Assembly: GCA_003427395.1 (NCBI GenBank)
Contig: BFEA01000010.1
Coordinates: forward strand, 7,162,068-7,203,466
Length of the DNA: 41,399 nt
Source of the DNA: Chara braunii
Lineage: Eukaryota; Streptophyta; Charophyceae; Charales; Characeae
Reading direction: 5' to 3'
The first letter of the stretch is position 1. Every line of letters begins with the position of its first letter. Positions 31,741 to 41,399 of this stretch are shown in pieces. A program made the translations under genes and the position numbers. The notes under the pieces were generated by a model. That model did not search any database. It had not been told where the DNA came from and saw only the letters and a program-made list of their open reading frames with translations.

Positions 31741-31770
31741 AGAAGGAGGAGAAGAGGAAGCCTCTCCTTC
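31600..31770 (+). repeat. GAA/GAG-rich simple repeat
   Basis: A purine-only run of GAA, GAG and GAC triplets. It translates to poly-Glu or poly-Arg/Lys in different frames and is not evidence of a gene. Confidence 0.93.
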
Positions 31771-32767
31771 TCTCCACTAACCTCCTCTTGGGCCTTGGAG
31801 TTGATGTACCATTCTTGGAGTTGCTCCTCCCTACTTGGCTATGGCTTCCTTCTTCCTCAAGACCTTCTCCCCTTCTAAGTCTCCCTCAAGTTACAACAAG
31901 CTCCTACCACTATGGCTATGAAATTCTCCCCTCTAGGAATGAGACTCTCTTTAACCTTGCCTTCTTCCTCACAGCCTGGGGCCATGGCGGACCGCCCTCC
32001 TAGGCCAGCCTCACTACCACTAGCCTCTAGAGCTCTTCACACTAGCTCACAGTGTCCTCTAAGCTCTCAAACTGCCAGGGGTTCCCCTCTCCTCATTCCA
32101 AGTGAGAGAAGTGCTCCTATGAGCTCACTTGGGAAGCATGGGCACACCTCATGCAAATGTGAGTGTGGTGGACTGAATTTTCAGCTTATGTAGGTTGAAA
32201 CCAGCACTCCGGCCAGCTCATGGGCCTCCCCATGTGCCTTGAGGTGAACCGAGGTACCCCCAAGGCAAAAATTCACCACTAGGCCCTTTCGGGGGTACTC
32301 GGACCTTATTTTGGCCAAGTACATGCAGTCCGAGTGGTTGGTACCGACTCGGATTGCCTCTTGGCCTCCTCCAGCCTCTTTTTTACTCCCAAAATGCTAC
32401 CCGCTTGAGTCCAAACGCCCAAGGGGCAGCCTTACTTGAGAGAAAAAAAACTAGACGGTATTTTTCTCGATTTTTTCAGTTTCAACCTCATTTTTGGTAG
32501 GCCTGGTATTTACCCATGCCTCGGTGCCTTTTCAACCTTGGATCTGGTTGAGATCCAAGTCCCACAATATTCCGTGTCACCCCTATATATTCCTTGCTTC
32601 AAATTTGAGCCCCTAGGTTCACTTTTTCAATTTTTGGTGCATCTGGCCTTCTTTTTTGGCCAAGTGCACAATTTTTTTTTTTTTATTTTTTTTTTCTTTC
32701 ATTTTGGGCTGCCTTATTCCGGAGTTGGCCGTTTGGGTAGGCCTATAAAAAACGACCATATTCCCTC
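31771..32767. other. Gene-free stretch, nothing recognised
   Basis: Short open frames (up to ~136 residues) are Leu/Ser/Phe-rich and lack motifs. The part from about 32280 contains CTCGGAC and GTCCGAG phrases, shared with the hairpin-rich repeat DNA further right. Poly-T runs lie near 32670-32696. Confidence 0.45.
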
Positions 32768-32798
32768 GTCCATGGATCTGAATCTCAGATCCATGGAC
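32768..32798. repeat. Perfect 14-bp inverted repeat
   Basis: GTCCATGGATCTGA (32768-32781) and TCAGATCCATGGAC (32785-32798) are exact reverse complements around the loop ATC. A poly-A run follows directly. No flanking direct repeat was identified. Confidence 0.97.
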
Positions 32799-32937
32799 CA
32801 AAAAAAAAACGGTCATTTCCCTTTTGTATTTGTTTTAATTTTGTGATTTTTAATTCAGACATTGTAGAGATAATGCCCCAAGGGCCATATCTCTGCAATC
32901 CGGATTGCCCTCCACTAATTATGGATGGATGAGGTTA

Positions 32938-33120
32938 CAGTAGGGACCTGCCAGTCCTTAGTGTGCCAGTCCCAATAGGCCGGCATATTTTCCTCCACTC
33001 TTTTCTCCCCCTTTGTCTCATTCCTCCTCCATTTTCTCTTTTTTTTTTTTCCTTTCTTTTATTTCTGATGTGACAAGTGTCAAGTAGCTGTTGAGTCTTT
33101 TTCTAGGCCATGGATCCTCA
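32938..33120 (+). repeat. Dispersed repeat segment (pairs with 34352-34520)
   Basis: ACAGTAGGGACCTGCCAGTC through a T-rich centre to CAAGTGTCAAGTAGC recurs at 34352-34520 as a diverged copy, about 1.41 kb away in the same orientation. The two may be arms of a larger tandem duplication of 32.9-34.7 kb. Confidence 0.8.
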
Positions 33121-33290
33121 TCCACGGCCAGATTCAGACTCAGCAGTTAGCCGTTTGGCAGCCCCATGCTCCTAGGGGGCTCCATTTTGCCTACGTTAGT
33201 CTCAATTTTGGGCCCCTTTTGCTCCGATTTTCTTTTGACAACCTTTTTTCTGTGTTGAGCCCCTTAGGGCTCTATTTTCGCATGCCTAGC

Positions 33291-34574
33291 TAGTCCGACA
33301 TATCTCGGACTGCTGGGCAACCCTTCCATCATCATTATTTTGCTTTCTTTTCTCTCACGGCTCTCTCACTTGACTCCACTAGTGCTTGCACTAGTGGTGC
33401 TAATATTTTCCACCATCTAGATCTCGATCTTGACGGTGCCGTTTGTTTGCGTGACCATTCCTCATGTTGGCTCATGGTTACCTAGGGACATCTCAAGTCC
33501 TCGCCACTCTCTCGTACGAGTCTCATTTTTTTTTTTTTGTCCCGTGTCCTGTTTTTCGATTATTTTTATTTGGGCCTATTTAGTATTCGACAACGTTCCG
33601 GATGACGTTTCATTTTTAGTTTGGAACCTCCTTGTCCTTGGTGGTTCCAATATCCCTTCCTCAAGTGCCCTATGCGTGTCGATTATTCTTGGCCGCGAGA
33701 TCTTATCTCACGGTTGCCGTTTACCGTCTTTAGTTGCCCTTGTGCTGAAATCACTTTTTTCTAGCCTTTCGGGTTTGCCATGACCCATTTTTCCTTGGCA
33801 TAGGCATCCTTATGCAGTCCGTTATTTCTCAAACTGCAACTGTGGCTTTTTCCCTAGTCCCACAACCCCATAACTTGCCCCAAGTTGAAGGAAAATAAAA
33901 CTCTCAATTTTCAAGTGCATTCGGGCTCAATATTGGCTTCGGATGCACCGAAAACTTGTGTTTTCCTTTCCTCATGGAGTTTGTTGTAACTCGGACTGCA
34001 ATGGGGGTTTATTTCCTAGCCGCATTGCCCCACAACTAGCCCATAACTGAAGGAAAAATAAACGGTTAACTTTTAAGTGCATCCGGGCTCAATATTGGCT
34101 TCGGATGCACATAAAACATGTGTTTCTCTTCCCCCATGCAATCCATTGTATCTCGATTGCATGGGACCTTGCTTTTCCTTGATTTTCTCTGCAAAATTAG
34201 GAAAAAATCAAGATCCCTTGCAACCGCCATATTCCAGAATGTATCTGGTCACGGATGCATCTCCCCAAGTGGCCGTTTTTCACCGTTAGGACTTTTTTCT
34301 CGTTTCTTTTTTTTTCCCGTTTCTTTTCTTTTCTTTTTCCTCCTTTCTTGGACAGTAGGGATCTGCCAGTCCCTACTTGTGGCAGTCCCTACTGACGGCC
34401 AACTCACTCACTTCCTCTCACTCTTTTTGTCTTGTTCTCCTACGTTTTTTTTTTTTTTCCTTTATTTTCTAGCATGCCAAGTGTCAAGTGGTCGTTAAGG
34501 TTCTTTTCTAGGCTCCCCCTCTTAGTTTTGGCCCTTCCTATGCTTAAGGGGCAGTCCGTTATTTCTCGGACTGC
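33291..34574 (+). repeat. Hairpin-bearing repeats with TATTTCT-like loops
   Basis: Several related units contain a palindrome around (C)ATnTCTC. They are: 33292-33311 (AGTCCGA/TCGGACT, perfect); 33814-33837 (GCAGT/ACTGC, inner bases mismatched); about 33973-34000 (degenerate); 34133-34165 (CCCATGCAATC/GATTGCATGGG, 11 bp perfect); and 34551-34574 (GCAGTCCG/CGGACTGC, 8 bp perfect). Between them AAGTGCAT(T/C)CGGGCTCAAT recurs at 33913 and 34075. The palindrome arms differ between copies but remain complementary in the best copies. Confidence 0.75.
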
Positions 34575-35580
34575 AACTGTGGCCTTCTCATGCTCATGGG
34601 AGCTTCGTTTTACCTCTATTTCTCTCACATAGTAGCCCTTCCTACTTCGATTCTCTCCCGGAGGCCTATTTTTCACATGAAGTCTTTTTTGACTCTATTT
34701 TTTTTAGGGAGGCCGATCCGAGATTTTTCGGATTGCTCCCATACCTCCCACTTCATGTTTCTTTACTTTTTCGTTTCCTTTTGGCCCTCCTGTTTGCTAC
34801 CACTAGTGTGGTGCTAATATTTTCGGCCGTCAAGATCTCGATCTTGACGGTGCATCTTGTTTTAATTGTCTTCCCCTCATGTCGCTTTGTCGTTCCTCTT
34901 GAGACCTTCCCATGTCCCCGCCACTTGTCCCGTCAGTGGTCCCCGACACTTTTGCCCCGTCCGTGGTCCTCGATACTTGTCCCGCTGGTGGTTCCCGACA
35001 CTTTGTCCCGACTACCATTATTTTACTTAGTCTCACGTGGTCCCCAATACTTTTCCTCAAGGTGTCCCACGCTTTTTTGGCGACTACCGCGCTATGGTGA
35101 TAATTTTTTCCTTGTCTTCTCTTGGGCTTTGCGCTAGCCGGTTTCTTCGGCCGCAAGGCCTCCAATCCGTAGTTTTCGTTAATTGTCGTAGGCGGCCCTC
35201 ATGTTGGGCCCTTATTTTCTATCGTCCCACGGCCACCGGGCCGTCCCCCTCTCGACTTCCTTATTTTCTTGTCGTCCGCCGTGCCGCATTTGCAAAGTTA
35301 ATGGCCCCTTGGCCTTCGTCGTGCCGAATTCCAATGGCCCTCCTGGCCCCATGCTATGCCCCTTTGCGCCCCTGTCCTGGTGCTTACTTGCTTGCTGTTG
35401 CCGATTCTCTCTCCCTGCGATTCTCAACCCAGGGCATCTTTGCCCCCGGCGGTCCCGTCCTAGTCCTTCGTCTTTTCTCTCTCTTGTCTCCTTATTGAGG
35501 ATTTCTCTGTCGTGCACAATTTGGCTATATACAGGTTCTCAAGTGTCGGGGCGTTATTCGGGACCCACCGGTCCCGACAA
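34560..35580 (+). repeat. Long dispersed repeat, copy 2 of 2
   Basis: It matches 165-1196. It ends at TGTCGGG...CCCGACA (35544-35579), after which the sequence becomes unrelated to copy 1, so 35579 or 35580 is a natural boundary. It carries the perfect dyad CCGTCAAGAT-CTCG-ATCTTGACGG (34827-34850) and CGGGACC-CACC-GGTCCCG (35559-35576). The hairpin CCACTAGTG/CACTAGTGG seen in copy 1 and at 33376-33397 is reduced here to CCACTAGTGTGG. Confidence 0.8.
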
Positions 35581-36654
35581 CGGCCTTATGAGGAAAGCTT
35601 CAAATGAACCTTCCCATGTTTTAGTGGAGAATTCAACTTTATTTTTATGCAATTGAAGAGTGGTGCAGTAGGGCCCGACGCAGTCAAAGAGTCATGCGCT
35701 GTCAGGTGGGCTATGGGGCAAAGGGCGTGAAACATGTTGAGTACTGAGCAAGAGTTGCTGACCTAAGGCGGTTGTTGATGTGTTTTTGACCAACATTTTT
35801 GGAGACTTCTCATCCCATCACCAGACTGTTGCACCTTGTTGTTGACATTGCAGTGCGTTTGGTCTCTACTAAAGTTGTCAGGTCATCCGCTATTGGGGGT
35901 ACTGTAGTTCTCCGCAACAGACTCGGTTGTTGACTCGATTTGCTGCTTCTCGCAGTAGGGTGCAGCCGCTAGACACCGCTGCTTGCTACGACAAGCTGCT
36001 GTTATTTTGGGGGCAACCTCTGCAGCCGGCGTCTGTGCTAGTGTTATGCGCCAGATTGGTATTGCCGCTGTTTTCAACAGCGAAAGGCAAGTGTCACTGC
36101 TTCAAGAGGTGCCATTGTTGTTTAGCAAAGCTGCTGCTGCTATTTTCTTTTCAAGGCGTTGTTGTTCCCTCAGTTCAATAATTGTTGATTGTGGACGCCA
36201 GATATTGTTGTTGGCTGGTTTAGCTGATTGCTGCTGCTGCCAGGTTTAACAAGTTAGGGTTGACTGTGTTCGCTGCTGTACACACAACATTTGTTGAGTT
36301 GCCATCGTATTCAGTTGTTGATTGTGTACTTGCAGTACACTTGCAGGGCACTCACCGTGCACTTGACTAGGCTCCAGTTGGAGGTTTGCTGCACCTTTAT
36401 TGTTGCACACGATTGCTGTGCGTGCAATGTTTTGTCAAGTTTGGCTGCTACCGCCCATATTTCGGATAGAGCACAGGGGTGCGCTCTATTTGAATGCGGT
36501 GTTCCTAGGATGCATAATTGCGTTTTAGTCAGAGGGCGGAGTATGGCGGTTTGAGGGTGTGGTCAGACCTCTGGAAGAGGGTTGCTACTGTGACTTGGAG
36601 GACCGTCAGAGGGTCGTCGCTCTGAGATTTGGCTTCAATATGACCATCTTAGTC
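35581..36654. other. Gene-free stretch, nothing recognised
   Basis: The stretch is rich in TTGTTG, GCTGCTG and TGCAGTACAC phrases and has no motif-bearing open frame. Its start at 35581 coincides with the end of the long dispersed repeat. Confidence 0.45.
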
Positions 36655-37170
36655 GCGTATATGGCCGCCATTGCGGGGCCCTCAGGCGCATCAAGGTATC
36701 AAGGCCGTCTCTTGTGAGTTGAGTCAGTCCCTCTCTTGAATCTCGAGCGTATGAAACCCCTCCTTCTGCCCTTCTTACTCTAAGTCTAGTCTGTGGTTAC
36801 GAGAGGAAGGCGGCAGGCGGGATTGTAACCCGTAGGACCACATCAAGACTCTATGGGGAGTCTTCCCACCGATTGCAGGAGCTCTGTCGGAACTCAGGAG
36901 GAGTTCTTGTGGCAGGGAACCAAAAGGTAATTCTTTGACTCCTTTTATAAACCCTTTCAAAACCTTTATGAGTACATCTCTCTATGAATGCTTGATTATA
37001 CTGAATGTATCCCTACAAGTTTTTTGTTTTATTTTTCTGAACTAAGTCGGAATCAACCAAAGGAATGCATGCACAAATTTCAGTTTCCTTTTTCATTTGC
37101 TTGTCTGAAATCAGATTATGAAGGGAGTGAACAGGGGGAAGGTGGGAAAAAGGTAGTTTTGCTTGTAATG
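36655..37170. repeat. Dispersed ~0.5 kb repeat, copy 2 (pairs with 7885-8400)
   Basis: The same ordered phrases as copy 1 occur here: GGCCGCCATTGCGGGG, TCTAAGTCTAGTCTGTGG, TTACGAGAGGAAGGCGGCAG and GGAACTCAGGAGGAGTTCT. Conservation is high up to GGTAATT and weaker after it. The copy lies immediately beyond the truncated pol of the second gypsy element, so it may belong to that element's 3' untranslated region or LTR. Confidence 0.8.
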
Positions 37171-37200
37171 ATTGGGTGTCCGTTGTTTATTTTTATTTCC

Positions 37201-37297
37201 CTTGCAGGCAAGCAATGTGGTTTCAGTCAGGCTTGACTGTCGTATTGTTTGTTTCCTTGACAGTCGCACAATGTGGCTTCGGTCAGGTCTGATTGTC
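37201..37297 (+). repeat. Two further loop-conserved stem-loops
   Basis: CAATGTGG(T/C)TTC(A/G)GTCAGG occurs at 37213 and 37269. The second copy is flanked by GACAGTC (37259-37265) and GATTGTC (37291-37297), a 7-bp stem with one G-T pair. The first is preceded by the palindrome CTTGC-AG-GCAAG (37201-37212), and GACTGTC (37235-37241) is the inverse of GACAGTC. The style resembles the hairpin family at 8419-9147, but the loop differs. Confidence 0.65.
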
Positions 37298-38836
37298 ATA
37301 GTCTGCCTTCATTCGAGGCCAGGTGTAGGAACGCAACAAAATTCCATAGGTTTTCTTCCACCCAAAATGGCCTTCTGTATCATGGCATTCCCCCAAGATC
37401 ATACTTTTGATCTCTTCATTATTTGGTATACACAGCCTATCATTCACATCAGTTCGTTTGAACAATAGACCCTGAGTAACTTTATGATCAGGAAACTCTG
37501 TTGGTTTCTCTTGTACTTGCTTAATCATGGTCCCATAGATAGAATCAGAGGAATACGCCTTTCTAACCTTTTCTTGTAGATCAACACCCACATCTAAATA
37601 AGTCACAATAACACCGAAAAAGTCTGATCTATGACGTAGTGCATCAGCAACAACGTTATGCTTACCCTTTACTGGCTTTAGCTCAAAATTAAACATATCA
37701 ATCTTCGCAGCCCACCTTGTCAACTTAGGAGTCATTCGAGCTTGCGTTTTGAGCCAGTGAAGCGTTTCATGGTCGGAGTATACCTTAAAATGCCTTCCCA
37801 GGAGATAGTGTCGCCAATGATTGAGAGCCTCACGAAGAGCATACAACTCTCTTTCATATATCGAGGCGGCCACTTTCTCATTAGGCAACTGGCAAGACAT
37901 AAACTCCACAGGTCTGTATCCATGCCCATCGTCTTGTTGGAGTACAACACCTATACCATATTGACTCGCGTCAGTCGTGATTACGAAAGGTAATGAAGGG
38001 TCTGCCACTTTCAAAACCGGGTAATTGATCAAACACTTCTTCAGACGCTTGAAAAACATCGTGCAGTCTGAATCCCACTTCCAAATTACCTCTTTCTTAA
38101 GCAACCTGCGAAGGGGAGCAGCTATTATCGTAAAGTGTCTTACAAACTTGCGATAATAGTTGGCTGACCCAAGGAACGACCGCAACTCAGTCAAGGTGCG
38201 GGGGTTCGGCCAATCTCTGATTGTTGCTATTTTGGCATCTTCCGGTTTGACCCCATCTCCATCAATCACATGTCCTAGGTATAGAACCTGACGCTTAGCC
38301 CATTCGCACTTCTTTGGGTTTAATTTGAGTTTTGCTTCTCTTAGCTTATTTAGCACAAGTCGAAGGTGCTCAACATGCTCTTTTTCATCTTTGTTGAAAA
38401 TCAAAATATCGTCTAGAAAGATAACAACAAATTTGTCAAGCCATTCACGAAATAGTTCGTTCATCGTTCTTTGGAAAGTGGCAGGGGCATTTGTTAGACC
38501 AAAGGGCGAAACTATAAACTCATAGTGGCCATACCTTGTCATGAAGGCAGTCTTATGTTGGTCTTCCGGCTCAACCTCAATCTGATGGTAGCTAGATTTC
38601 AAATCAATCTTTGAAAATATCTTACAACCCTGCACGCGATCCAGCAAATCATCTATTCGCGGTAATGGTTCAACATTCTTTACCGTTATGTCATTTAACC
38701 TCCTATAATTTATACACATGCGAACGCCGCCATCCTTCTTAGGCACAAAGAGCACGGGCGCACCATAGGGCGAGGAGCTAGGTCTTATCCATCCATTTTT
38801 CAACAACTCATCGAGTTGGGTTCGCAGTTCATCCAA
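37283..38836 (-). pseudogene. RT, RNase H and partial integrase of second gypsy element
   Basis: This open frame of 517 residues has no internal stop. RT runs from IRPSSSPYGAPVLFVPKK and INYRRLND through KIFSKIDLKSSYHQI to the catalytic FLDDILIF (Asp142-Asp143). LGHVIDGDGVKP and LRSFLGSANYYRKF follow. RNase H is present with TTDAS (Asp289), YERELYAL (Glu330) and SDHETL (Asp355). The integrase zinc module starts with CHDTEGHFGW but ends before its Cys pair, at a stop at 37283 where repeat DNA begins, so the integrase is truncated. The RT N-terminal part is also missing, because the frame begins at DELRTQLDELLKNG right after gag. Confidence 0.95.
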
Positions 38837-38895
38837 TTCCTGGGGCGGGGATCCGGGAGTGCTCGTGCAAAACTGTTTAAGATTTGGACCGACGT

Positions 38896-39570
38896 TTACC
38901 CATGATCAGGGCATTGCAATAGTTCATCCATAGTTGCCTTCAATGCAGAGGTACTCTTCCATTTCCTATCAGGAAGGCTGAGGATTAACATCTCAGTGCG
39001 TCTTGCTAAATTCTTATCCTCGAATCTTTCTCTTACGGCTTTGAGGAAATCTTCGATTCGCGTTTGTTGCGAATATTCTACCATGGAGCTACATCCCGCC
39101 TGTTTTTGCAGCGAGATGGCGAAGCTTATGGCATCGCCTCCCATGCATGAAGTTGCCATCAATACCCTGTCTCAGTATGGAATACGCTGTCCGTACACAT
39201 ATGTTTCGATTGCTGCCGCCCAATGCAGAACACTTTCCTCCTCCTTTCCATTATAGGTCCACGACAGTTTAAGTTTTATCTTGTTAACCTGCCCGGTTTC
39301 CTGTGAAGGTTTCTCCTTTGGATCTCTCCTTCCTTTCCCCTTCTTGTCAGCATCGCCATCGTCATTGCCATCTCCACCTCCGCCTCGAGCTCCCTTAACA
39401 ATTTTTTCTATAACCTCCGGAGTGAAGGTCTTAGTGACATGTTCATCTAAGGCCCTGATGTAGGTTTGGACATGTTGGTCAACATCTTTGGCTGACTTTT
39501 CTAGGAAGTTGTTCCAAACATTTTCGAATTCAACCCGATGCGTTTCCACTCTTTGTATGGTCTGCCGCAT
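38896..39570 (-). pseudogene. Gag capsid-type region of second gypsy element
   Basis: Two segments in one frame (39172-39570 and 38896-39162) are separated by a single stop at 39172-39174. The first has an N-terminal helical part (VETHRVEFENVWNNFLEKS), a Gly/Asp/Lys-rich linker and then KIKLKLSWTYNGKEEESVLHW, the start of a Ty3-type capsid fold. The second continues SFAISLQKQAGCSSMVEYS and DFLKAVRERFEDKNLARR and ends MDELLQCPDHG. It stops just before pol: only about 60 bp separate gag from RT. The nucleocapsid knuckle and protease expected here are absent. Confidence 0.88.
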
Positions 39571-39873
39571 TAAAGTTATGTCCTGCCTTGTATTGAGGAC
39601 AGTTTCTCTGAGGAGAGCAAGTTGTTCTTCGGTCGCAGAGGGTTTATCCTTTTGAGCTTATAAAGCTTTCTGCAGTTTTTCCCCTTCTACCTGCAACCTT
39701 TTTCTTTCTTCCACTTCTTGCCTTCTGGCTGCTAGCATTCTATTGTTCAGCTCAACCCTCTTTTCCTCCATTAGCAGATTCCGTTCGATTGGGTCTGTCA
39801 CAGTGGCCAACTTTGCGATGAACGTATGTTTTTCTTCTTCAGTTTCCCTTAGCGGTTCGCTGGAGTAATAGTA
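39571..39873 (-). pseudogene. Gag linker of second gypsy element
   Basis: This stretch keeps the frame of the flanking gag pieces (39874-40308 and 39172-39570). Minus-strand translation reads as Glu/Arg/Leu-rich helical sequence with at least one stop, at a TTATAAGC context near 39657-39660. It joins the coiled-coil N-terminus to the capsid-type part. Confidence 0.55.
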
Positions 39874-40308
39874 CTAACCAGCCCAATCCAGTGGTTCAAC
39901 TGGAAGTCTGGCCGCTGCAGTATCGCTACTCTCAAGTAAGTCCAGGCGACGACGTCTTTCCAAAACTTCTCCTTCTTCCTGTTCTTCTTCTTCTTCTTCC
40001 TCTCGTATACTCTTCAACTCTTCTTCCAATTCCTTATCCATCTTCTCTTTCATTTTTCTCTTCGCTTCCTCTTCTTTTTGTTTCTTTTTGGCTTCCTTTT
40101 CCTTCTTCTTCTCTGCCAGCCTGCGGTCAATCTCTGCTTGCTCCGCAGGTGTGGGCCTAGGCTTTACTGTTTCGGATTTCAATAACATGCGGGACGCACA
40201 GACGCGTCCGAATCCCAACGGGAACATTAACCGGAATATTGGGCCCAATAGGACAGAAAGGGCCAACAGGCCCTGGATGGGATAGTCATCCATGATGACG
40301 ACCGACAC
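39874..40308 (-). pseudogene. Gag N-terminal coiled-coil region of second gypsy element
   Basis: After a short variable start the frame becomes a long, highly charged helix: PAEQAEIDRRLAEKKKEKE, then Lys/Glu/Met repeats, then an acidic run and a basic ERRRRLDLLESS. This is a coiled-coil or disordered domain of a kind found at the front of large plant and algal Ty3 gags. It shares a frame with 39172-39570 (738 bp apart, a multiple of three). The true start codon is uncertain: MDDYPIQ near 40293 is a good candidate. Confidence 0.75.
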
Positions 40309-41082
40309 AGGGGGTCTTCCGCCAGATCACCACAGTACTATCCCACTCCAGACTCAGTCTTGACTTGCGGTGAATGGAGTGCTACACTTTTTTTTTTTTA
40401 ATTGACTGTAGAAGGTGCTGCGTACAATAAACAATAGATCAAACTGAAACAATGCTTACTGTTTGGATACGTATACTCTTTTTTTTTCCGTTGATATGCT
40501 GTCTGGCCCCCTGGATCAGATTCTTGGCAATGTGTTTCTGATGTCTTGCTCCCCTTTAATGCTTGGTTTATTACTAACGGGCTGGCTGTTTGGGTGCAGG
40601 TATGGAATATAGCGCAGAAAGGTCAGATGCAGATGGTTCCCCTAATCAACCAGGCAGAAATACTCTCAACCTTTACTTTCTTGCGGCTTAACAGGCCCTA
40701 TAGAGGCTCATCATCATTCTTGCGCTGCTTGGGGGTTGCAATCTGACGTGGCCCATAGCCACTTCTTACTTCTGTGAGGATTGAGCCCTCAAGTAGGGGC
40801 CTTGCCATGTTGTACATGTTCTGGGCTAAGGCCCCAGCAAGCCTAGTGCCCGCCCTAAGTGAAGGCGGGCCAGCAAATCAACAAGAGTCCTCTCGGCCAA
40901 CATTTCACGAAGTGGGGTCTATACAGTTGCAGCACGCCAGTTGGTTGGAGTGCACCGAGTCTCGGATTTCAGCAAATGCTGAAATGCCCAGGGCCTCTGA
41001 GTTAGTTAGGCCCTGGGCACTCGAACGTGAGGCCGACAATGCATGCTGGGTAGAGAGGCCGAAATGCCAAAGGGAAAATCGG
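40309..41082. other. Gene-free stretch, nothing recognised
   Basis: This would include the 5' leader and possibly the LTR of the second gypsy element. No primer-binding site complementary to a common tRNA 3' end was seen. A poly-T run lies at 40388-40400. The part from about 40740 repeats GGCCCTGGGCAC-like and GGCCGAA-like phrases of unknown origin. Confidence 0.4.
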
Positions 41083-41399
41083 NCCACTATCTGAATCTGG
41101 CCGCAGGCCTTGAGAAGANAGGCNCAACTGCATTGCTCNGGGGCCCAANTGTATCAGGAAGGCTTCAGCCTCTGGGTCCCGGTNGCAGGNTGAAGGGAGG
41201 CCNCCCACATGCTGCATTGGCATATAGGCAAGCAGGGNGAGGCANCGGGGATCTTGGCCANTGCTGGCANNTGCGGGCACGCTGCGCNGATGCANGTGTG
41301 NNGCGCTNTGCANNGCAGNGCNGCGCTAAGANNNAGCAGGNCAGCGCTAGGCNGTAGGGCGCTGCCTGCNNNNAGGGCACTGGCGGCCATAGCCNGGNC
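41083..41399. other. Low-quality end with scattered N
   Basis: Single and clustered Ns occur throughout. The GC-rich repeats TGCTGGCA and GCGCTAGGC are visible, but no call is reliable here. Confidence 0.9.

Larger units (their letters stand above)
37283..40308 (-). mobile_element. Second Ty3/gypsy-type element, internally deleted and 3'-truncated
   Basis: The order gag coiled coil, capsid-type gag, RT, RNase H and part of integrase is on the minus strand. Compared with the element at 13089-22225 it lacks the zinc knuckle, protease and RT N-terminus, and most of the integrase. RT and RNase H keep all catalytic residues without stops, so it looks younger. LTRs were not identified. Confidence 0.9.

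Noticed and set aside
31550-31878. Poly-Glu, poly-Arg or poly-Phe proteins
   Set aside because: They come from a GAA/GAG simple repeat.

Overview
This window looks like repeat-dominated nuclear DNA from a large plant or green-algal genome. The reasons are long gene-free stretches, many different tandem repeats, two degenerate Ty3/gypsy-type LTR retrotransposons, a nested second retroelement, an assembly gap (N) at 29093-29259 and scattered Ns at the right end. The gag and pol proteins remind me of retroelements of the charophyte alga Chara. That is recollection, not a search result, so the organism is an inference of moderate confidence. I found no intact host gene, rRNA gene, tRNA gene or CRISPR array.

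Layout. 1-4.1 kb is pyrimidine-rich repeat DNA: a dispersed ~1 kb repeat, a 48/35-bp array and a 59-bp array. 4.1-7.5 kb shows no gene. 7.5-11.7 kb is non-coding and rich in stem-loops, including a family with a constant loop and different self-complementary stems. 11.8-13.1 kb has short tandem arrays and possibly LTR-like DNA. 13.1-22.2 kb holds one degenerate gypsy-type element on the minus strand (gag, protease, RT, RNase H, integrase, charged 3' region). A ~2.0 kb RT-bearing element splits its gag.

22.7-26.2 kb is the most unusual part. Four tandem, diverged, broken copies of one unrecognised ~250-270 residue protein lie on the minus strand, 0.86-0.92 kb apart, directly upstream of the gag. 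26.2-29.0 kb shows no recognisable gene. 29.0-31.8 kb is a run of microsatellite, minisatellite and a ~172-bp satellite. 31.8-37.3 kb holds dispersed repeats rich in perfect palindromes. One is the second copy of the 1 kb repeat and another is the second copy of a ~0.5 kb repeat from 7.9-8.4 kb. 37.3-40.3 kb is a second gypsy element on the minus strand, with gag joined almost directly to RT. The last kilobase is low-quality sequence.

The coding remnants are mostly mobile-element proteins with premature stops and frameshifts, so this is old repetitive DNA. The four-copy protein family and the conserved-loop hairpins are the parts I could not explain from known element structure.
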